Source of the DNA: Echinochloa phyllopogon
Lineage: Eukaryota; Streptophyta; Magnoliopsida; Poales; Poaceae
Length of the DNA: 64,000 nucleotides
NCBI GenBank assembly: GCA_033239725.1
Contig: BTCW01000016.1
Location: 40,483,501 to 40,547,500 of the forward strand
Direction: 5' to 3'
Shown: positions 1-8,130 of the stretch, one piece after another
How the letters are laid out: the number at the start of each line of letters is the position of its first letter
How positions within the stretch are numbered: the first letter of the stretch is position 1
Notes under the pieces: generated by a model
The model's database searches: none
Told to the model about the DNA's origin: nothing
The model's input: the letters and a program-made list of their open reading frames with translations, nothing else
Made by a program: the position numbers and the translations under genes

Positions 1-48
1 ATTGCTGCCTGCTTCCGAGCCAGAAGCGAGACCAGACCGGACTGCTTG

Positions 49-626
49 CACTACAAGAATAACTCACATCCGCACCCCTCATATGTCTCGGTGCACTCAA
101 GATCCGATGCTAATGTAACGTTAGCACCCGGTGCGAAATTGGGGCGCCCTCGGGAACCCTTTAGCACCGGGTGGTATTACGACCCGATGCTAAAAGTCCC
201 CTTTAGCACCGGTTGGTGTTACAACCCGGTGCTAAAGGGTCCCCCTCCTTTAACACCGGGTGGTATTACGACCCGGTGCTAAAGGGTCACCCTTTAGCAC
301 CGGGTGGTGTTACGACCCGGTGCTAAAGGCCCTTTAGCACCGGTTCGTAAATACGATCCGGTGCTAATGTAGGTGTCAGATGCTACTTCAAAAGGAGCGC
401 ATCTTTAATCCTATCACATGTGCTGCGTAGGTGAGATGGTTAGGTGGGTGCGCGCGAGCCAAGAGGTCTCGAGTTCGAATCCCGCAACACGCAAATATGC
501 AAATATTTTTGGCTAGTGCCCCCACCTTTAGCACTGGTTATTTGACCCGGAAGATTGGCACCGGGTGGGAAACCCGGTGCTAAAGGGCTTTCCCACCCGG
601 TGCCAAAGTGCATCATTCTGGTAGTG
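49..626 (+). mobile_element. Non-autonomous CACTA element, unit 1
   Basis: The left end begins CACTACAAGAAT and the right end finishes ATTCTGGTAGTG, the En/Spm (CACTA) terminal inverted repeats. A 3-bp target duplication TTG lies on both sides (46-48 and 627-629). Inside are repeated inverted modules of the type TTTAGCACCGGGT...ACCCGGTGCTAAAGG, the usual subterminal transposase-binding repeats of CACTA elements. No transposase is encoded in the 578 bp, so it can only move with help from another element. Confidence 0.92.
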
Positions 627-629
627 TTG

Positions 630-3600
630 TGTAACGCCCGCGTTTTGATCTCTGGAAAAAAATCACCTAAATAATGCACCCGGTGAAAATCTTCCGAAAT
701 GTTTTTTTTACCGCCGAGCTCCCTTCCCGCCGAATCCTCGTCGCCTGTCGTTTCCCCCTCCCCTCTCTCTTCCTGTCCGCATCGCATCACTCCCCCCCCC
801 TTCCGTCCCATCCCGCGTCGCCCGCTCTCGGGTCGACCGCCGGGTCCGTCTCTCGCTGGCCGACCAGCTCCAACGCCCGTCATCTTTCCGCCACGAATCC
901 CGCCGCCCCTTCCCTTTTTCCTCTCTCTCTTCCTCTTTTCCTTTTTTTCCCCTTCCTTTTCTTTCTTTCTCCCTTTTCCTTTTTCTTTTTCCCTTCCTCC
1001 CTTCTTTTCCCTCCCTCCTCTGCTTCCTCTGCTCCTCCTCCCCGACACCGTCCCCGCCGCTGCTCTACTCGTCACCCGACCCGAGCTCGTCGTCGCCGTC
1101 CCCCTCGCTGCCGTGCCGCCCATCACCACCGGTTCCCGACCGCCTGCATCACCGGCACGCCGCCTCTGCCGTGTCGCCCTCGCTATACCGCCGTACGGCC
1201 GGCGCGCCGGAACACGCCGCCCGTGCCCGCCGCGCACGCGCTCCCGGGCCGTCCCCACCGCAACGCTGCCGCTAGCCCCGTCCACCCACTCCCCCTCGCT
1301 GCCGTGCCACCCATCGCCGCCGCACTGCTGCAGCAGTGCTGCTCGCACGCCTACAACGAGCACAAGCACCGCACGCAGCCGTGCCGGCCGCCGTACGCAG
1401 CAGCCGCTGCCGCCCCGTCGCCGCACCGCGGCCACGCTGCCCCGCCGTGCACGCCGCCGGCTGTCCCCTCGCCACACCACGACCGCCGTACACCGCTACT
1501 ATCGCCGCACTCCACGCTCTGCTCCACGCCACCGACCGCAGCACCACTGCCGTGCCGACCACCAACGCGCCGCCGACCACAGCACGCCACCGCCCGGCCC
1601 CGCCACGGTCGCATCGCCACGCCGCCCACCGAAACAGCAGTGGCACTGCCGCGCACGCCACATCCCGACGAGCACAGGGCCGCCCGTACCCCAACCGCCT
1701 TCAATTAGCACCACCCACCCGCCATTGCCGCCGCCGAGCAACTCCACCTCCACCCTCTCGTCGGCCCACTCCCTCACCACCCCTCCGCGCCTATAAATGG
1801 GATCCCGAGCACCCTCCCCCTCACCACCAGCTCACCCGCCCTCCAATTGAACCCCTCCGCCACCGTAGCGCCGCCGCCCCACTGCCACTGTCGCCGCCGC
1901 CGCCTGCTCCCGAGGGCCGACCACCTCACTCCACCTCCGCCCGAGGTAGGACCACCAGTGGACTTGCCAGGTCCCACTCTCTCCTTTCCCCCTGTTCCCG
2001 TCCATCGCCGCCGCCCCATTCGCCGGCGATTTGGCCGAACAGCACCGCCGCCGTCGCTCCCCCCCCCGGCACTGTGTCGCGAGATAGAAGAAGGGCATTT
2101 TGCCCATAACCCCCTGTCGTTCTTCATATTCGAACCCGCGGTCCACTTGAACAGGAAACCCCCTCTCAGACACATTTACACATAAACCCCTGCACTTTCA
2201 CCAAATCAACCCGCAGTCCAACGATCACTATTCCCCCTCTCTCTATTTATTTCGCCAGAGGCCCCTGAACTTTCCCATAATTACAGAAAGGTCCTTATTC
2301 TTTATAAACAGCCCCTAAACTCCACTAAACCCGTCATTTCATGCGCCAAATTAATCCCGTTTGACCCCAAACTCCACCACAATTTTCATCAATGTATTTC
2401 CGCCAAATCCATCCGGTCCATACTCAATATAATCATGTCATCATCATTCGCTCTCGTTTTCCGTCCTTTCTTTCTGAGCTCAATAAAAGCTTTTTCTTTT
2501 ATTTATTGGGTGTTTGTTTGTGTGTGCCGTAGACTCCGCTGTGAACGAGGAAGGACTCGAGGAGGAGCAGTGCTACGAGCAGGAGCTTGGAGACCAAGAC
2601 CCCGGGCAAGAATCCCCCGAGGGTTGGGAGAACGGCAAGTGCAATCCCACCTTTGATGCATACTGTTGTCCCAGTTTTTATAAACACAACCCATGGCCTG
2701 TTTTATGAAACTTGCATGATTTTACTGCCAAACCCGGTTGGATAGCCATACCTTGATTGCTATGACTGCTTCCTTGACAACCCAGATTAATGTGGAAATT
2801 TGACAACGCTCTGTTTAAATGTTAGTCACTGCTAGAAATGCTTAGGAATGTTTTTCTACTATACACTCCTTTATAATCACCTGGTGTTTACAAAAGCAAC
2901 CGTGTGCGTGCTTTAAAATAAAAGAGATGATTTGTGTAAATAAAATGAGTACCCGTGTGGGATGAGACAGATGGTTTTTCCGCGTGAAATACCGAGGTGA
3001 GCTCGAACCGGTGCGGTTGAGCATGGTGGGAGTTGTCTATCCTATCACAAGTTTTGGGATGATGTTGATGTGTCATCTAGCCTAACCCATTTTTTTTCTG
3101 TACCACCACTCAACCGTTGTATGTGGCAACGGCCTAGCATAAACTCCACTAGTTGAGCTGCTGGTTATGTGGTGTGCTGGTGAGCAACAGAGGGCCATGG
3201 AGCCGGGGATACGGTCTATGTGAGGTATGCCCCTGGTTAGAACCTCGTTGGTAGGTTGCTAACCCCTGGTCGCGTCTGTGATAACTTATCAGTCTAGCTA
3301 TGGTGGGTAATGGCTTTGATAGGAGCTGCACTGGCACTAAGATGTTTTTGTTGTGGTAGCCTACTTGTGGGTGTGTACACCTCTGCAGAGTTAAAACCTA
3401 TCCAGATAGTCGTGTCCACGGTACTGGGCGAGTTATGGCTTGGTCACTTCACTAGTCCCCTGTTTTGGTGTAAGAAAGTGTTGGTGTTGCTTGGGCTGAG
3501 AAATGTTTTGACATGGGCTACGACAGATGGGAAGTCTGGTAGCATTTAAAATCGTGTGTGCAAGAGTATCACATTTACTGTACCTTCTAAAAATAATATT

Positions 3601-4079
3601 TGCAAAATCCCATTGCGAAAACTAACCCCTTGCATGTGTAATAAAATTTGCTTTGCTGCTAAATAAACCATAAGCCCTCCTTGTTACTATTCTGTGCATA
3701 CTTCTGTTACTCCCTTCGCGGTTGTGGTTGCGCTTGCTGAGTACGTATGTACTCACCCTTGCTTAATCTGTTGCAGAGGCAGACCCGGACTTTATGCCTG
3801 AGGATATCGTCTAGAGGGGTTCGTTCTGCACCCAACCTTTGCCTGTGTGTTAGGGTCACCCGCTGGAAGCCGCATGCATTGCCACTCTGATGAAGACCTC
3901 TACGTTATCAACCTTTTCATCTGGAGCTTAGTGTTAGTTCTGTTTGTTGTGGCCCTGCAATGCCACCGTCTCCCGTAATGTTGTCGTTGTACTGAACTAT
4001 CTGTTGTAATAATGTGAACCAGCATCCTGGGACTGGTATTTGTATCACATTAAGTTCTCTCTTTCGAGGGGACGCTTCA
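630..4079 (+). repeat. 5' LTR, copy 1 (3450 bp)
   Basis: It begins TGTAACGCCCGCG and ends GACGCTTCA (TG...CA), directly before the primer-binding site. The target duplication TGTTG is at 625-629. U3 holds an uninterrupted 116-nt pyrimidine tract (906-1021) and a GC-rich stretch. A TATA box is at 1792-1798, and a possible polyadenylation signal AATAAA is near 2482. Downstream are two cryptic exons, 2533-2634 and 3777-3814 (see findings). The GC-rich U3 is open in several frames on both strands because of base composition, not coding. Confidence 0.93.
1792..1798 (+). promoter_or_regulatory. LTR TATA box (copy 1)
   Basis: TATAAAT lies in an otherwise very GC-rich region about 1.16 kb into the LTR. 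Transcription would start about 30 bp downstream, near 1825. The same box occurs in the other full LTRs at 14956 and 28120. The cut 3' LTRs stop before it, so they have no promoter. Confidence 0.7.
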
Positions 4080-4081
4080 GG

Positions 4082-4094
4082 TGGTATCAGAGCC
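4082..4094 (+). other. Primer-binding site, initiator tRNA-Met type (copy 1)
   Basis: TGGTATCAGAGCC lies two bases after the LTR end and matches the complement of the 3' end of plant initiator tRNA-Met, the usual minus-strand primer of plant gypsy elements. Confidence 0.92.
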
Positions 4095-4202
4095 GATAGG
4101 TTGGCCGTAGGACGTAACCCCTAGGATCTGACCCTAGTTTGTTCTTGCCTAATCCTTTCCCCCCACACAAGTACTCACCGACGGCTTTTTGACTTGTTCC
4201 AG

Positions 4203-4967
4203 ATGGCCCAACCGGCTGACGAGGGTTGGGGCGAAGGAGTCTGCCCCGCAGAACCTGGCCTCCCCAAGTTGCTGCTGCTCAGCCTGGAGCACGTTGGAGT
4301 CACAAAAATCCCCGAGTACTTTTGCCGGGAGTTCACCACCAATGGTACCCGTTGGTGCCGGATGTTCATCTTTGTGGGGAGAAGCTCGCTGTACAAGGAA
4401 GTGGCACCTTGGTTTGTCCACGCCACCGGCTACGACCGCCCCAATGCCTACCGCAAAGCCGCAAGAAGAGCCTTGATGTGCCTTCGCACACTCTACAGAC
4501 AGTACCTCGTGGGAACAGCACTAGGTTTTACCCCACCTCTGGTGAGTGGAGGACGTGAGTGGATTGCTCAGATGAGGAACCTTGGGAGAGATGAAGATAT
4601 GGAGGACACTGTATCCCACTTGTCCATTTACCTCACTGGCTTGGACAGGCTGTACCGAGAGACATCAGGACAACTGAGGCACCAGATCCGCAGAGCCGAG
4701 AAAGTGGAGAAGGAGTTGGAAGAAGTGAAGAGAGAGTTGGAGATTCAGAAGGTGACAGCTACCCAGGCTGTCAGCTCCCTAGCTGCTCAACAGGCCAGAT
4801 GCCAGGCTTACTCTGAGTACATGGATAGGCTTGAAGTCTACAGAAGGGAGAATGGGTTGTTGGAAGGAGAGCCCGAGATGACCCACGTGGATGCAGGCAC
4901 ACAGACCGAAGATGAAGTGCCAGAGTATCAGCTTCCCCTAAAGAAGCGCCGAGTCTGTCTAGAGTAG
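4203..4967 (+). CDS. Retrotransposon extra ORF1 (254 aa), copy 1
   Basis: An unrecognised protein between the primer-binding site and gag. Residues 1-115 form a compact, cysteine-containing domain (GWGEGVCP..PG near the start, RWCRMFIFV near 50-58, HATGYDRPNAYRKAARRAL near 73-91). Residues about 145-220 are charged and heptad-like, probably a coiled coil. The C-terminus has a basic cluster, LKKRRV at 246-251, like a classical nuclear localisation signal, and a TQT tripeptide at 233-235. The N-terminal domain aligns by eye with ORF2 just downstream, so the two look like a duplication. I chose the ATG at 4203, which follows TTGTTCCAG directly and so resembles a splice acceptor. AATAAA follows near 5072. 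Function unknown; extra ORFs before gag are known in some grass gypsy elements. Confidence 0.75.
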   Translation: MAQPADEGWGEGVCPAEPGLPKLLLLSLEHVGVTKIPEYFCREFTTNGTRWCRMFIFVGRSSLYKEVAPWFVHATGYDRPNAYRKAARRALMCLRTLYRQYLVGTALGFTPPLVSGGREWIAQMRNLGRDEDMEDTVSHLSIYLTGLDRLYRETSGQLRHQIRRAEKVEKELEEVKRELEIQKVTATQAVSSLAAQQARCQAYSEYMDRLEVYRRENGLLEGEPEMTHVDAGTQTEDEVPEYQLPLKKRRVCLE

Positions 4968-5129
4968 ATTAGCACTTAGTCTAGCCTCTCCTAGAATAGG
5001 GTCTGTTGTTTCCGGTAGCACTACCAGCTTAGCCTCGATGTACCCATGATCTTTGTACCCCACCATGTTATGCAATAAAAGTCATCTTTTATCCGGCATC
5101 TGTTCAATTTTGTTTTCCCCTGGTTTCAG

Positions 5130-5978
5130 ATGGCGGAACAAGGATGGACCCAGGGAGTTTGCCCAGTCGCACCAGGCTTCGCTAGCCTGTTGATCCCCGC
5201 GCTGGAACGCCTCGGTATACCAGAACGCCCGAGGTACTACAGCAGGGAGTATGAGCACCATGGGACCCAACGCTGCAGAGTGGTCATAGTTGTCGCCAAG
5301 AGTGACCTCCACCCTGTCGAGGCATGGCGAACGACCGCCACAGGATTCAGGCACCAGGACACCTACCCCTTGGCTCTCAGGAAAGCCCTCCGCTTCATGT
5401 GCGGAATCTTTGAAAGACACCTGGTCCCCACTCCAATGAGGTACTTCCCGCCAGTCGTCAGAAGTGCAGTCTGGCGAGCCCGCATAAGGAACTTGGAGCA
5501 GCGCCGTCAAGAGGAACCCCTCCTGTACCAAGTGGTCACCTACCTCAATTCATTGGACCAACTCTTTGACGAGCAGGCTGAACGCCTGAGAGAACAGACC
5601 GCCCGGGCTGAACAAGCAGAATTCTCGGTCCGCATGCACCAAGTCCAGGTGGCCCAAGCTGAAGCAAGAGCCGCTGCTGCCATCAGCAATGAGGCAGTCG
5701 CCCAAGAAAGCCTCCGGCAGGCTCGGGACCTGCGTATCCAGGATTGGACCAGAAGTGGTACGCCTGTTCCGGCAATTGGAGAACCCCATGTCCTACTTGG
5801 GACACCGATCATGGCATGGGGAGAAATTGTGGGAAACCCACTGGCACTGTCAGGAACTCCGGCGGAATCACCGCCCGCTGAAGAAGGACCATCTGAGCCG
5901 CCTCGGGAGAATGGGACCTTGACCGAGGCTGAGCAGGCCCGACTTGCACCGCCGGAGGAGAGCTCGCCTCGCGAGTAG
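5130..5978 (+). CDS. Retrotransposon extra ORF2 (282 aa), paralogue of ORF1, copy 1
   Basis: A second unrecognised ORF between ORF1 and gag. The N-terminal 115 residues parallel ORF1: GWTQGVCP..PG, YYSREYEHHGTQRCRV, TATGF..DTYPLALRKALR and a MRYFPP turn. Residues about 150-200 are rich in Glu, Gln and Ala and probably form a coiled coil. The last 80 residues are Pro/Glu-rich and likely disordered; unlike ORF1 there is no basic C-terminal cluster. The ATG follows a strong polypyrimidine tract and CAG (TTTTCCCCTGGTTTCAG), an excellent splice-acceptor match. That suggests expression from a spliced RNA. Function unknown. Confidence 0.75.
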   Translation: MAEQGWTQGVCPVAPGFASLLIPALERLGIPERPRYYSREYEHHGTQRCRVVIVVAKSDLHPVEAWRTTATGFRHQDTYPLALRKALRFMCGIFERHLVPTPMRYFPPVVRSAVWRARIRNLEQRRQEEPLLYQVVTYLNSLDQLFDEQAERLREQTARAEQAEFSVRMHQVQVAQAEARAAAAISNEAVAQESLRQARDLRIQDWTRSGTPVPAIGEPHVLLGTPIMAWGEIVGNPLALSGTPAESPPAEEGPSEPPRENGTLTEAEQARLAPPEESSPRE

Positions 5979-6260
5979 GCACAGAGTCAAGCACTCAGAT
6001 GGGAATGAAGCCAGCTTGGTCCGGAGAACCCTTGTACCCCTAGCAGTAGTTTCCCTACCTTGTCTTGTGCTCCGCCCTATAGTGCGAGCCTTGTTGTACC
6101 CCCCCCCACCCTCAAGTGTTGTAACCCTCAGCTGTTGGAATGGAACCTTGTGTGTTTGTTCGTTAGCTCGTGTGTTGTTTCTGCCTTGTTTTAAAATACG
6201 AGCTAATCGACTTAAACATCATCTTAACCCAATCTCACAAAGGCCTTGTTCAACATGCAG

Positions 6261-8129
6261 ATGGTGAACACTCGTGCTAGCGCCTCTCAGAGACGCGCCC
6301 CTCCCGCTGGAGGAGAACAACCAGAAGGAAGGAGGGAGAATCCCGAGAACCAGGAAGTGGATCAGCAGGATCCTATGGGGGAGAACCAGCCCGAGGGACA
6401 AGCGCCTGTAAGAGGCGGACCAGAAGCAAGCCATCCCAGAAGTCAGAATGAGGGATCTTTTGTGATGCCCCCACTCCCACCAGATTTCAACCTGGCACAA
6501 GCTTTATACCACCACACCCTGTTCATGCAAAATGTGTGGAATGCCAGCCGCCGTCAGGAGACAGCCCGTAGACCCAATGCGGGTGATAAGTTGACCAACT
6601 TTCTGAGAACCAGGCCGCCCACCTTTGGAGGGTCTAGCAACCCCTTGGAAGCAGATGACTGGCTGAGAACTATCAAGAGAAAGCTGGAACCATTTGGATG
6701 TGGAGACCATGACAAAGTTCTTCTGACCTCCCACCAGCTCACTGGAACTGCCTTAGCTTGGTGGGATGCTTATTGTGCAGCTTCCCCGAATGAGTCCGCA
6801 ATCACCTGGAAAGAGTTTGAAGAAGAGTTTCGTCGCTACCACATTCCCGACGCCACCATGAGGCGCAAGGCAGATGAGTTTCGTGCACTGAAGCAAGGAA
6901 ACAAGACCGTGGAAGAGTACACCCACGAGTTCACCGAGCTAGCCCGTTATGCACCTGATGAAGTGAAGACAGATGCAAAGAGGCAGGATGCCTTCATTAG
7001 AGGTCTACACCCAGATCTTCGAGCCCTGATAGTCACCCACAGTTTCCCCGACTTCAATACACTGATGAACAAGGCCATTGTCACAGAAAAGGCCAGAATG
7101 GAGGCAAGGCAAGAGAACAAGCGCAAGTTCTTGGAAAGCAAGAACCGTCAGATGGACCGCTCGCAGAAACCCAGGAGCTCAAGTTATGCTGCACCTAGAC
7201 CCCAGGCTCCCGTGCAGTATAGGACCCAGTTTCAGGCCACAAGCTCCCAGGCTCCCAACAACCAGTTCAAGAGCCAGACCACCTCGAAGCCACCACAGAG
7301 CAAGGTCAGTCAGGCCACAGCTAGCAACAGCAATGCGAGAGCCTGCTTCAACTGCCGTGAGACCGGGCACTACATCGCCGATTGCCCGTATCCTAGAAGC
7401 AAGCCTGCGATATCAGTCTACTCCAACTCGGTGAATGGACCCAAGCCACCAGTGTCTGGAGGCAACCGTGTACCCGTCCGCAGCACCAACACCGGCAGCA
7501 ACAACAACAACAACACCCAGCAGTCGTATGGACGAGCCCGCGTCAACCACATCGACGCGCAGGAAGCTCAAGGAGCACAAGGAGTAGTACTCGGTGAGTA
7601 CCTAGTCAGTTCAGTTTTGGCAACAATATTATTTGATTCTGGGGCATCGCATTCTTTCATATCATCAAGCTTTGTGGAAAAGCACAAAATACCTACAATA
7701 CTACTAAAGACACCCCTACTAACCCGAACACCTGGAGGTGATATTAAGTGCCAATTAGGTTGTTCACGGGTACGGATTCTTTTAAGTGGGGTAGAGTTTC
7801 TAGCAGACCTAGTGGTACTAGAATCCAAAGGAATAAATGTGATCCTTCGAATGGATTGGTTAGGCAAACACAATGGCCTCATAGGTTGCGCTGACAAGGT
7901 AGTGCACCTAACCAACCCAGATGGAATACAAGTGGCCTGTCACACCAAAGGAAGTGGACCAGATCCTATGATCTTTAGTATGGAAACAAAAACCATAGGA
8001 GAAGTCCCGGTAATCAGAGAATACCCTGATGTTTTTCCTGAAGTATTACCTGGTATGCCACCGGATAGGGACATAGAATTCGCTATTGAACTAGTCCCTG
8101 GAACCTCTCCTATAGCCAAGACCCTATAG
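6261..8129 (+). CDS. Gag-protease polyprotein, copy 1
   Basis: Encodes the capsid/nucleocapsid and protease part of the gypsy element. A capsid-type region lies around residues 110-290 (DDWLRTIKRKLEPF, AWWDAY, the YTHEFTELARYAP segment). A CCHC zinc knuckle (CFNCRETGHYIADC) starts near residue 362. The aspartic protease motif LFDSGASHS has its catalytic Asp near residue 459. The reading frame stops at 8127-8129, just before the conserved start of reverse transcriptase; pol continues in the next frame. The ATG at 6261 follows CATGCAG; an in-frame ATG two codons earlier (6255) is the other possible start. The unit 2 copy has the same stop. Confidence 0.9.
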   Translation: MVNTRASASQRRAPPAGGEQPEGRRENPENQEVDQQDPMGENQPEGQAPVRGGPEASHPRSQNEGSFVMPPLPPDFNLAQALYHHTLFMQNVWNASRRQETARRPNAGDKLTNFLRTRPPTFGGSSNPLEADDWLRTIKRKLEPFGCGDHDKVLLTSHQLTGTALAWWDAYCAASPNESAITWKEFEEEFRRYHIPDATMRRKADEFRALKQGNKTVEEYTHEFTELARYAPDEVKTDAKRQDAFIRGLHPDLRALIVTHSFPDFNTLMNKAIVTEKARMEARQENKRKFLESKNRQMDRSQKPRSSSYAAPRPQAPVQYRTQFQATSSQAPNNQFKSQTTSKPPQSKVSQATASNSNARACFNCRETGHYIADCPYPRSKPAISVYSNSVNGPKPPVSGGNRVPVRSTNTGSNNNNNTQQSYGRARVNHIDAQEAQGAQGVVLGEYLVSSVLATILFDSGASHSFISSSFVEKHKIPTILLKTPLLTRTPGGDIKCQLGCSRVRILLSGVEFLADLVVLESKGINVILRMDWLGKHNGLIGCADKVVHLTNPDGIQVACHTKGSGPDPMIFSMETKTIGEVPVIREYPDVFPEVLPGMPPDRDIEFAIELVPGTSPIAKTL

Positions 8130-8130
8130 G

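Noticed and set aside
120..400. Regularly spaced direct repeats that resemble a CRISPR array
   Set aside because: They are the subterminal inverted modules of a CACTA element in a plant genome; spacers are nearly identical and there are no cas genes.
440..1796. Long Pro/Arg/Ala-rich ORFs on both strands in the LTR (and the copies near 11000, 13850, 24150 and 27040)
   Set aside because: They arise from stop-poor GC- and pyrimidine-rich LTR sequence, differ in frame between LTR copies because of poly-C length, and have no protein motif.
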